Part shown: positions 9,687-18,446 of the stretch, in pieces
How positions within the stretch are numbered: position 1 is the stretch's first letter
Layout of the letters: each line of letters begins with the position of its first letter
Assembly (NCBI GenBank): GCA_964035575.1
Contig: OZ037881.1
Location: 682,001 to 746,000 of the forward strand
DNA length: 64,000 nucleotides
Reading direction: 5' to 3'
Source: Rhynchopus sp. YZ270_cl-10
Taxonomy: Eukaryota; Euglenozoa; Diplonemea; Diplonemida; Diplonemidae
Position numbers and translations under genes: made by a program
The notes under the pieces: model-generated
Database searches by the model: none
What the model saw: the letters and a program-made list of their open reading frames with translations, nothing else
What the model was told of the DNA's origin: nothing

Positions 9687-10100
9687 TCAGGCACGTCAGT
9701 CACTTGACCCCTGCATATGTGTATGGGCGGGATTTTTACAAAGGGGGTGAGGGACCCAAATCATCATGAAATCAACAAAAACAGAAATCACCCCCCCATC
9801 TCCTCCTTTTTTTTTAAATAAATTTTTACAGTGCATGGACATTCAACAATCAACAATCAAACAGGTAACCACCAACCTCCCAACCCCCCAACCTCCCACA
9901 TTTCCAATAAAAATGGCTGTTGCAAGGCATTTCACATGCATAAGGTTGTCAAATGACAACCTATAGGTTGTCATTTGACAACCTCAGGTTGTCATTTGAC
10001 AACCCCTAGGTTGTCACTGACAACCTATAGGGTTGTCATAATTATGACATGTCATTGAGGTTGTCATTTAGGTTGTCATTTTGCTGACTACCGCACCGTG
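9555..10100 (-). repeat. right terminal inverted repeat of the transposon
   Basis: About 546 bp, inverse of 6114-6642. It includes the 3' end and stop codon of the second gene, then a conserved non-coding part and four or more GGTTGTC/GACAACC palindromes (about 9943-10075), ending TGACTACCGCACCGTG. It is longer than the left arm partly because of a 21-bp tandem expansion in the coding part and a slightly different outermost palindrome set. Confidence 0.9.
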
Positions 10101-10118
10101 TATATATCCCCCACCCTT

Positions 10119-11525
10119 TTACCTGGAAGCACCGCCAACAATTTGACGTCTTGGGGGGGTTTGGAGTGTTTGGCAGATGAGGGAGAGACTTGCCCCAGAG
10201 GAGCTTCGAGACATGCAATCATCACGATTGTTGACACCATGCTCACTGCTGCGGGCAGAGAGGGGCGACTGTGGACCAAAAGGTTTGTGGAGGTAAAACG
10301 CTTCTAAGTGCATCTCCGCCTCCTCAGCTGCAAGCAAGAAGGGCAGATGCTCCTTCCCAAGCATTTCAGCCATGTTTGCCTCAGTAGGAACCCTTCCCCG
10401 TCCATGCCGACCAGTCTTCCCCCCAGCCTTCCCTTTCCCCCGCACAATGACCAACACACCAATCAACCCCACCGTGCACGCCGTCGCAATCGCTGTGATA
10501 ATCACCACCGTTAACGTCCCTTCGTCACCTCCATTGTCGGCGCTATCGGTTGCCGTAGGTGCCGGGTGTTCATCCCAATTGAATGCCCCACTGTCATCAT
10601 ATGCAGCCCCGCTTGAAGCAGGGGTCTGGGTTATCTTTGTGTATTCCCCGTTGTCGTAGGTGATCGGGGCGGGGAATTTTTTTCCATTTGCGATGAGGGG
10701 TCCGCGACCGAGAGCGCGGTAACGGAGTGCTTCGTTGATGGTCGCGACGTCGGGGGTGAGCGAGTCTGAGTAGCCTGAGACCTGCGTATCGAGGTAGGCT
10801 CCTCCCATTTTGAGGAGATCTGCGTCTGTCACTGCGTCAGCGGTTTTGCAGTTGGATCCTTTGTAGTTAGTGTCCGGGTCAATGTCGCACACAACCTTCA
10901 CAGACACATTCGTCTTATCCGCAGCAACCAACGAACCAAGCGACCCCTCCACCGTCTTGATGTACTCCCCCGCCAGAAGCTCTGCCTGCCGCCCCGCAAA
11001 CGCCGCAGCAGTGAACTCCAGCTTAATCCCGATAGCAACCCACGATGCCTCACACTGCTCCGTGGTGACAGCAGGGAGCAGCTCGCTGACGGCAACCTTT
11101 TCCTCCATGATAGTAATGTTTGCACAGGAGGACGACCTGCTGTTCACATTATCCACACAAGGCGACGCGCTGTTGCAGATGACCTTCGGTGGGATGGAGG
11201 TCGGGTTTGCTCCGAAGTGGGATTGGCCTGCATTGATATTAACATTGGTGCATGCGTTGTCTCCACGGCAGATAACAGAGCACGGTACGTTCGGAAGACA
11301 CACCAAGGTCTTGCCACTGCACAGCGAAGTGAGTCCATCTGATTTGCACAAAAACTCACATTCGACCGACCCTGTGGGGCAGACCACTGAGGAGTTTGCA
11401 CAGTACCCATTCAAATCGTTACATTCAATACGACAGATCTGACCCTCCATGCACCCACACGTCCCAGACACATCCTTCGCAACTGCGCTATAGTACAAAC
11501 ACACCGCAACAACAAATCTCAGCAT
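10119..11525 (-). CDS. type I membrane protein with Cys-rich ectodomain
   Basis: 468 residues from the ATG at 11525. A signal peptide (MLRFVVAVCLYYSAVA, 1-16) is followed by a Cys-rich region (about 17-145) in which Cys pairs recur about every 20 residues (CRIEC, CEFLC, CSVIC). Next comes a region of about 120 residues with few Cys, a Thr/Ser/Pro linker, one transmembrane helix (about 336-361) and a basic then Ser-rich cytoplasmic tail. The layout suggests a surface receptor or adhesion protein; I recognise no named domain. A TTTTGCAG acceptor lies 21 nt upstream of the ATG. The last codons read TCCAGG|TAA, a donor-like CCAG/GTAAAAG, only 18 bp from the transposon, so the native C terminus may have continued past an intron. 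Confidence 0.8.
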   Translation of the reverse strand: MLRFVVAVCLYYSAVAKDVSGTCGCMEGQICRIECNDLNGYCANSSVVCPTGSVECEFLCKSDGLTSLCSGKTLVCLPNVPCSVICRGDNACTNVNINAGQSHFGANPTSIPPKVICNSASPCVDNVNSRSSSCANITIMEEKVAVSELLPAVTTEQCEASWVAIGIKLEFTAAAFAGRQAELLAGEYIKTVEGSLGSLVAADKTNVSVKVVCDIDPDTNYKGSNCKTADAVTDADLLKMGGAYLDTQVSGYSDSLTPDVATINEALRYRALGRGPLIANGKKFPAPITYDNGEYTKITQTPASSGAAYDDSGAFNWDEHPAPTATDSADNGGDEGTLTVVIITAIATACTVGLIGVLVIVRGKGKAGGKTGRHGRGRVPTEANMAEMLGKEHLPFLLAAEEAEMHLEAFYLHKPFGPQSPLSARSSEHGVNNRDDCMSRSSSGASLSLICQTLQTPPRRQIVGGASR

Positions 11526-11546
11526 TTTCCGATTTTTTGCAGGCTT

Positions 11547-11575
11547 CTGCAAAATACAGAAAAAAAAAAAACGCT
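11547..11575 (-). promoter_or_regulatory. splice-acceptor-like site upstream of the membrane protein gene
   Basis: Read on the minus strand: a run of T, then CTGTATTTTGCAG (AG at 11547-11548), 21 nt before the ATG. It fits a spliced-leader acceptor or the end of a 5'-UTR intron. Confidence 0.5.
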
Positions 11576-13639
11576 TTTAAATAGAAGCGAAGGTAGTGGT
11601 GGGGGCGTATGGGGGAGAAATTGTGTAGATTTTATATATTGTGTTGTGTTGTGTGTCTCCTGTATGGGGGGGGGTTTGAATGTTTGTTTGTTTGTTTGTT
11701 TGTCTTTTGTCTTTATTTTTGCTACTCTCCTCCTTGAAAATAAAAGTAGAAATTTAACTCTGTTATCAGGCACTATCACTGCCACCAAAAAAAAAACGCT
11801 GGAAAAAAACTAAGGAGGGGCGGGGACAAAACTGAGGGAGATTGTTGGGGAATGGTTACAACGGGAGAAGGGGAGAGCATGGGGTAGTTTTTTTGTTGCA
11901 TGTCGTTCAACACATTTTCCTTTTTTGTTTTTGTGGTGTTGAGAAGAGTGAGGGGGGGATGTCTTGCTTTGTTCATAGTGGGGGGAAAAAAAAATGGGAA
12001 TAGCTATTGATGCAGGCACCTCCGACTGATGTACGATACCAGTCATCTGGATGAAAGCACAATATAAAAAAAATCTGCCTTTTTGTCAATTTCTCTTTTT
12101 TTTTTTTTTTATCCTTCATTTTTTATGCAGCACGTCAATAAAAAAAATATCTTGAAAAATCTTGGTAATGTTAGCAACCCAAGAGCTCTTTTCTACACCT
12201 ATTTTTTTTTTTCTGGCATATTTTTTTTTGGGAGAATTCATGGTGTACTGAAGCAGTGATAGGAACTGCTTCAGGAAAGAACGGAAAATAAATCAATGGG
12301 AAAAAGGGGAGCGGGAAAAGTAAGAATCGACCTTTAAAAGCCTTTCTTTTTTGTGCTTTCTAGGTCATCATGAGTAAAAGGAGAAAAGCATGCTGCGATA
12401 GAATAGCCTCGTACAGTGGTTAAAGTATTTCAACATATGCAATCAATAACTTGATAGCATATGAGGAGGGGATCAATAAAAATGTTACCATCTTGTGGTT
12501 AAAGAAACTGTCTGCCTAAGAAAAATTCCGCCTTTATCTTTTTGGCATTTCTTAGCCATTTAACCGCTGTACTACGACCTTTAGAAAACTTTCCTTGAGA
12601 TGAATGTGCCTCATGAACACAGAAATCAATTCTATTCAGTTGCCAAACCATGCAGGCAGATAAGAGAGAAAAGGAAAATTCTAACTTTTTTTTTTTGCTC
12701 AAACTAAAATGAAAAAAATTGTGCCCTGTTTTTTCTCTGAAAGGACAATAAAATGAAAAAAAACAGCAGTGTGTGGGGAGGATTTGACACTGCATAAAAA
12801 GAATAAAAGTCTTTCACAAAATGTGTCATGCTGTGCACATTTTTTTCAAAAAAAAAATATATAAAAAAAAACCCTCCTGCGGACAAACACGAAGATGGGA
12901 GTTAGGGTGGAGGAATACCCCAAGAACAAAAGAATGTGGATGCCGTCCTTGTGATGGGAAGTGGGGGAGGGGAACAAAAGGTTTGATTTATTCTCTCTTT
13001 AAATCGCGTCTTGTTTGTGTCAAGAATTCTCTCCTAATAACACATATAGACTTCCCTTAGAAAGCCCTGTCTATATCTTCGTTTCGAAGAGAGAAAAAAA
13101 CAAACAAACCTCTGTTTAATTGCACAAACACCCTCCCATATATCCCATACCCTTAGGCAAGAATCGAAATCAGGGTTGGGAGGAGGAAGGGTAAAAAAAA
13201 GGGTGTACTTTTTTTTGACGTATTTTAAAAAAAAAAAAAATTGTTGGAGACGTGAACAATGCAACTTCCGAAGATAGTACATAATCCAACCCCCCCTTTT
13301 TTGAGATTGAGAGATATTTCTTTTTTGCTTTTTTTTTTTTGAAATAAACATAGTTTTCCAACCGCATCTCCTGCATCACACTTTTAAAACACCTTAGTTG
13401 TAGTACAAATTAGTAGACATGAGGATGTGCTCCACATACTACTCTGTCATATTTTATTTTTGAAGAAAATAAAATAAGTGCAATTTTCAGGAGCTTCACA
13501 GTTGGAAACTATGAAATTGTTGAATTGTTAAAATCATTGAATCATTTCCTCTTTACAAAATCTTCATTACCCCATCCCCTATAGCACAAAATATCCCCCC
13601 CCCTCTCCCTCTCCCTCCCCCTCTCCCTCTCTCTCTCTC
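11576..13639. other. gene-free intergenic region
   Basis: I see no gene. It holds (TTTG)n near 11681, many A/T runs, dispersed family E (12422-12494), partial copies of families C (12597-12622) and D (13417-13436), and a CT-rich microsatellite at its right edge. Confidence 0.6.
12422..12494 (+). repeat. dispersed hairpin family E, copy 2
   Basis: AAGTATTTCAAC, then CATATGCAATCAATAAC, TTGATAGCATATG, GGATCAATAAA and ATGTTACCATCTT. The centre is a near-perfect palindrome of 13-14 bp per arm. Same orientation as copies 1 and 3. Confidence 0.8.
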
Positions 13640-13641
13640 TT
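13597..13641. repeat. CT-rich microsatellite
   Basis: An imperfect (CCCTCT)n tract changing to (CT)n, just downstream of, and touching, the stop codon of the minus-strand gene. On the coding strand it is a purine-rich 3' flank. Confidence 0.85.
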
Positions 13642-14929
13642 ACTCAATAATCTGCGCAATCACTCTTGCCAGGTCTCCGTCACACTGGACGAGGAGCTGC
13701 TGGCCGCGCTCTGGGGAGAATTCGAATCCCATGTCCATGAGCACTTGCAGCTGCCTGCTGTAGAGGGGCTCCACGACCACCTCCTCCTCGACCACCTGCT
13801 CCTCAACCACCTGCGGCTCCTCCACCACCTCGGGCGCAGTCTCCTCAGCAAACGGAAGGACCTCCTGGAGCTCGACCTCCTGCGACACTTCAATCAGCTG
13901 CTCTGCAGGCGTTTCAAAGGCAGCACGCGCCTCTACAGGGGCCACCTCCTCCTCCTCCTCCACCACCTCGGTGTTGTCCACCACAGCCTCCACAGTGGGC
14001 ACCTCCTCAGCCTCCTCCTCTTCCTCCTCGGCGGCCGCCCGCAGGCACCCCTTGCAGAGGGTGTTGTTCCTCGCGGCCTTGCGGTTGCAGTCCTCGGTGC
14101 TGCAGCGTGGACGCTTCTCCTTCTTCTGCTTGGGGGGGCCTACCAAGGCGGTCCAGCGTGGGTCGTCGTGGAGGAGCATGAGGTCGGCGTCGTTCTGTGT
14201 GGTGTCGTCCACTGTGTAGCCGTGGTTGAGTGCATCTTGGAGGAGGGCGAAGGCGCCTTCGATGTTGTTGGACAGGGCGTCGCAGCAGGCGGCGTTGTAG
14301 AGTGCGACGGAGGACCGTTCTGGGCAGATCTGCATGCTGAGGAGGAAGAGGTACTTCGCCTTTGCAGTGTCCGTGTCCATGACTGCAAGTGCATCGCTAG
14401 TCAAGGCAGCCCCCAATCGAAGCTGGGAAATGTCCATATTCAACTCCCCCCCACTAGGCTGCACCGTCAGCCACGCCGAACATCCAATATCAGCCGGGCT
14501 GATCTCCCCGCGGATGAGGCTCGGTAGGGTCTCCTCACCGTGCTCTTTGGTGAGGTAGCTGAGGATGGCGTCGTGCTTTGGGTCGGCCTCCGTTGTCTTG
14601 ACGACCGAGGCTTTGCACTTACGTCTGGAATGGGTTTTGCGTTCAATGGCAGGCAGCACGACAACAAGACGGAGGGGTTGGAAAGCGTTGCCGCGTGCGT
14701 CCTCCTGCAGTCTCTGCTGCCACATCAGCACGCACTCACCCCACTCTGCTTCGGTGTCCATCGTGATCATGTCCCCCTCCTCGTCCTCCCATTGCACATC
14801 AAACCCACCGCACACCCAGCCAGAGACTGTGCGCAAGATCACCTCATACGTTGGGCTGCAGAGACGGACACGGCGGATGTGGAGAAGCGCGTCGCCTCTC
14901 ATGATACGCACCTTCAGGGAGATCTCCAT
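13640..14929 (-). CDS. PB1-UBA protein, p62/NBR1-like autophagy adaptor candidate
   Basis: 429 residues. Residues 4-95 look like a PB1 domain: basic beta strands (LKVRIMRGD, HIRRVRL), then an acidic OPCA-type loop (WEDEEGDMITM, Asp58 and Glu62 region). Residues 186-262 are TPR-like (SVALYNAACCDALSNN, GAFALLQDALNHG, then LMLLHDDPRW). Residues 276-295 hold a small C-x4-C-x10-C-x2-C zinc knuckle. A long Glu/Val-rich linker follows, and residues 391-429 form a UBA domain with the MGF loop at 410-412. PB1 plus zinc plus C-terminal UBA is the layout of p62/SQSTM1 and NBR1, which bind ubiquitylated cargo. Differences: the zinc motif is not ZZ, the TPR-like part is extra, and I see no clear LIR (W/F/Y-x-x-L/I/V). 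The domain calls are firm; the autophagy role is inference. Confidence 0.78.
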   Translation of the reverse strand: MEISLKVRIMRGDALLHIRRVRLCSPTYEVILRTVSGWVCGGFDVQWEDEEGDMITMDTEAEWGECVLMWQQRLQEDARGNAFQPLRLVVVLPAIERKTHSRRKCKASVVKTTEADPKHDAILSYLTKEHGEETLPSLIRGEISPADIGCSAWLTVQPSGGELNMDISQLRLGAALTSDALAVMDTDTAKAKYLFLLSMQICPERSSVALYNAACCDALSNNIEGAFALLQDALNHGYTVDDTTQNDADLMLLHDDPRWTALVGPPKQKKEKRPRCSTEDCNRKAARNNTLCKGCLRAAAEEEEEEAEEVPTVEAVVDNTEVVEEEEEVAPVEARAAFETPAEQLIEVSQEVELQEVLPFAEETAPEVVEEPQVVEEQVVEEEVVVEPLYSRQLQVLMDMGFEFSPERGQQLLVQCDGDLARVIAQIIE

Positions 14930-15506
14930 AGTGTAGGTTTTGTGTTGTGTTGTGTTTGGCTGTTGGATGTGATGTGGATGTTTGATAACTAATAGGGGTA
15001 ATATGGCCCAAGATGGATGTGGATGTGTTTGGATGAATGAAAAGGGAGGGGGAGAGAGATAAACTTTGTTTCTGAATTTCGAAAATATTTTTTTTTGCAG
15101 TTCATTGTGCGTTTTTTTCGCCGTTTTCTTGTTGTTCTTTTTATACCTTTTTTTTTAAGAATCTGGGAATGTTTCCTTCACCTCTTTCCCCACACCAAAA
15201 AACAAAAAGATAGACTTGACTTAGAACTGTTAAATAGTTTTACTGTGGTTTTCTGTTTATCGAAAGGGGTTTGAGAGTGGGTGTGAAGGGACTAAAAAAC
15301 GGGAATGGGAAAGAGAAGATGGGCTATGTGTAGTTGGGGTGGGGTATCACTTTTTAAAAGAATCAAAAAAAAAAAAATAACAAAATATGCCAACTGTTTG
15401 ACTTGAGAGCACAGCTTCGGAAGAAGCGGGCTTCTGCCACCTTTTTATGAAAGGAAGGCAAAAGGCGGGCATTTTTTTTTTTATTTTTTTTTTTTTTTAA
15501 TTGTGA

Positions 15507-16631
15507 CAGGGCTTCCCGCAGGATCTGGGGTTTTGGCCTCCCAGGGGGACCAGCCAAAAAAAGGTGGAATTTTTTTTTTTTTTTCAATGATTTTAATTTG
15601 TGTGGTGTGTAGCATTAACGCTGACGCTACGTTACGTTACGCGCCTTTACGCACTTTAAGTGGTCAAAAAAAATTTTCGACTTCGGCGAAAATGTCCCGG
15701 CAAACCGTTAAAACTGCTGCATTAACTCGCATATTGCATATCATCTCACGTTCCCCACCTTTGCGGAATAAGAAAAAATATGTCAGGTCGGTAGCGTGCA
15801 GACGTTTCCTCGTATAGACATCTACAAAAAGAAACGACAGTCATGGCAAAGGTTCCTGGCGAAGCCACGGTACGCAACATTTCAAAATACTGTGATTAAA
15901 ATTGCACATTTTACAGCCACACTATGTCATGGGTGGCTTGCAATCTTGCGCCGCAGGCGCACGGTACGCTACTTTTTTCTTTTGCCATGCTGCATGCTTC
16001 CTTTTCCTTCGGCGTTTGACCAATTGAGTCGCGTTCTGGCTGTGACGGGGTCACTTTGCCCATGAGGCATACTCGTGGTTCTTTGCAACCGTTATTTTCT
16101 GCCTCTTCGGAGCCTGAGCCGATAACTGGGACTCCGCCGGTCGCTTTGCAAATTCCATTATGGAAATCTGTCTTGGTCCGGAGGACTTTTTTGGTGCCAT
16201 CTTTTCCCCCTGTTACACGACGGTGATGTAACGGGTGTTACAAGTGGAGTTACAAGTGAGTTACATGTAACTTTTGTTACATGTAACTCACTTGTAACTC
16301 ACTTGTAACCCACCAGTTACAACCTGATTTTGCCTGTAATTCATGTATCCCACTTGTAACTCACTTGTAACTCACTTGTAACGGTTTTTCACTTGTAACG
16401 TTACATGTAACTTCACTTGTAATGTACTGTACATCACCGTCGTGTAGTTGCCTGTATTTGGATGCGCGGGGACGGGAGGGTGGGAAAAATTAAAAAAAAT
16501 GTGGAAAATTCCTAATAGGCAGCCTCGGAACACTCAAGGGCAGGCTGGTCCCCCCTGGTCCCCCCTTATTATTTTTATTTTCCCCCAGGGGGACCAGTGG
16601 TCCCCCCTGGTCCCCCCTGTGGGAAGCCCTG
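15507..16631. mobile_element. candidate hAT-like non-autonomous element
   Basis: It starts CAGGGCTTCCCGCAGG and ends with the inverse CTGTGGGAAGCCCTG. Both ends continue into GGGGGACCAG-type repeats (15544-15555; 16546-16620). CAGGG ends are usual for hAT elements. The 8-bp flanks (AATTGTGA and CTGTGTTT) do not match, so the boundaries may be wrong or the insertion is old. I see no transposase. Confidence 0.45.
16216..16444. mobile_element. palindromic MITE with TA target duplication
   Basis: 229 bp beginning CACGACGGTGATGTA and ending TACATCACCGTCGTG, flanked by TA on both sides (16214-16215 and 16445-16446). The inside consists almost wholly of CACTTGTAACT/AGTTACAAGTG and ACATGTAAC palindromic repeats. 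The CAC ends, TA duplication and subterminal palindromes mirror the design of the transposon at 6114-10100, so it may be a small relative mobilised by a similar enzyme. Confidence 0.75.
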
Positions 16632-17059
16632 CTGTGTTTTTTTTTCCTTGACGTTCTGTATATTATTGAGAATCAAGGGGCAAACGGATCATTTTACATC
16701 CCTTTGAAAATTATCTTATTTTTGTGCCAAATCGTGTATCAAGACACTACTGTAGTTTCTGTCGACATCAATCACATATTTATACAGAACAAAAACCTTG
16801 CACAATGTAACCCCTCCCCGCTTGAGGATGAAACAGTGTTTTTGTGCTATGGTTTCGCCCATTCAATCGCCGTGTTGTTTTTCAACAAAGGGTACACCCA
16901 GAGGTGGAATGGGAATTTTTAAAAAAGGGGGGAAAAGGAGAAATTTTGAAAGATAAATAGGCCTCTCGGGGGTATAGATCTTTCGTTATTGTTTAAACCA
17001 AAAAGAAAATAGATACCATGTGCCTCGTATCTATCATCTCACATGCATCTCAAAAAGAG

Positions 17060-17105
17060 AGGTTGAAAGAGCAAAAGAACGCCGTGCCTAACGGTGCAGG
17101 CACAG
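17060..17105 (+). repeat. dispersed motif family B copy
   Basis: AGGTTGAAAGAGCAAAAGAA, then CGCCGTGCC and GGTGCAGGCAC. It matches the GTTGAAAGTGCAAACGCC...GGACGCAGGCAC consensus built from the copies at 33749, 44844 and 51264. Confidence 0.6.
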
Positions 17106-18446
17106 TAATAATAGTAGGATCGGTAAAGTAAAGTTGTTTTCGTTGATTGCACAAAATCCTCCTGCTGGATGATTTGGTGACCGTACCCGGTAATACTATA
17201 TTCTCCTTTAAAGCAAGCTTCGTAGGAATAATAATAAAAAATGCTCCGGTAAAAATTGTGGAGGAAAAAAAAAGGGGGTCGAATCGCTATCTATTCACGA
17301 AGAGAAGAAAAAACACCCCATCCACAATGAAAACCGGGCAAAAAAAAATGCGTTCAACTTCCAAAAAAAATTAAAAATGGAGGGGGAAAAGGGTGTGTGT
17401 GGGGAGGAGGGAAAGGAAGGGTGTAATAGTGGGGCTGAACCTGCTCTTGAATGTACATTTCAATAGGCAAAGTGCAGAACACATTAGGGGATTATGGGTG
17501 CAAGGAAAGGTAAAAATGAAGTTAACCATCACATGCTTCTTCTTTTTTTTTCATAAAAAAGGGAAAACTTTTAGAGAAAAAAGGAGGGGAGGAGTGCAAT
17601 ACACGCTAGATTGACCTTTCCCTTGCATGAGACATTATAAGGATATATTCACGAGGTTTTCCTAAATGCAAATACCGTTGAATAGTCCCTTCCAGGGCTG
17701 ACGTCGTGTACTTGGAAAAAATAGAGGGGAAGGGGGGAGGGGAGGGTGGGGAATAGGGGGAACTCTTGGGGGAGTTAGCTTAAGCAGAAGCCGCGCATTT
17801 TTTTTAGGTCTTTTCTTTCTTTTCTTTTCTTTTTTTTTCTTTTTTTTTGGTAAATTGTTCAGGCTCTCCGCTAGGATTTCCGATTTTGAAAATATTCTGT
17901 TGATGGTCCACGTTGGTGGGGTACATGCTTGCGCCGCAGGCGCACGGTACGCAACTTTTTTTTTTACCAACGCCCGATTTTGACTTTTTTGGGACGTTTG
18001 AGCACTCACCTCTCCATATCTTCTTCTCCTGAGCTTTTTTGACAGGTAGAACGGGTCTGAACCACTTAGCAGAACTTTTTTTTTTTTTCTTTTTTTCCCC
18101 ATTTTCAAAAAGTTCTGTTGACAATCAACAGAACTTTAGTACCTAGCGGAGTGCCTGAAATTGTTTGAAGAGTGTAGTTGCCTTTTGTGTTGTTACATTG
18201 TGCAATTTCCACTTTCCGTACAAGCTACTGGGTTTTTTTGTTTTGCTTTTTTACGTGGGTGTGAAAAAATGCTGTACCACCACAAAAAAAAAAAAAAAAA
18301 GCCTCGCAACACTTCTTGGGGTTTCTATTTTCTTCTGCATCTACGCTTTGTGGAAGGTATGTACAGCTTCCCAGACCCATTTTATACTTTTTCGTTCTGT
18401 TTCATTTTTTTCCCCTGGATGCAAGTGTTTTATGTTCTTCTTCTGC

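Larger units (their letters stand above)
6114..10100 (+). mobile_element. two-gene DNA transposon with long terminal inverted repeats
   Basis: This 3,987-bp element starts CACGGTGCGGTAGTCA and ends with the inverse. The dinucleotide TA flanks both ends (6112-6113 and 10101-10102), the simplest target-duplication reading. Its terminal inverted repeats of about 0.53 kb are packed subterminally with GGTTGTC/GACAACC palindromes. It carries two intact plus-strand genes (6667-8523 and 8754-9686). CAC-type ends, dense subterminal repeats and two proteins recall the CACTA/CMC group, but I cannot place the transposase with confidence. Both reading frames are open and the arms are very similar, so the insertion looks young. 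Confidence 0.88.
14930..18446. other. gene-free intergenic region with mobile-element remnants
   Basis: No gene. It contains an element bounded by CAGGGCTTCCC (15507-16631), a nested palindromic MITE (16216-16444), one family B copy (17060-17105), and a 25-bp sequence (GCGCCGCAGGCGCACGGTAC core) present twice, near 15953 and 17931. Around 17859 a CAGGCTCTCCGC sequence looks like a diverged copy of the 15507 end. Confidence 0.6.

Noticed and set aside
6114-10100. Parvovirus-like or other virus-like element
   Set aside because: Two genes and long terminal repeats invite the idea, but I see no HUH endonuclease, helicase Walker motif or polymerase; a DNA transposon fits better.
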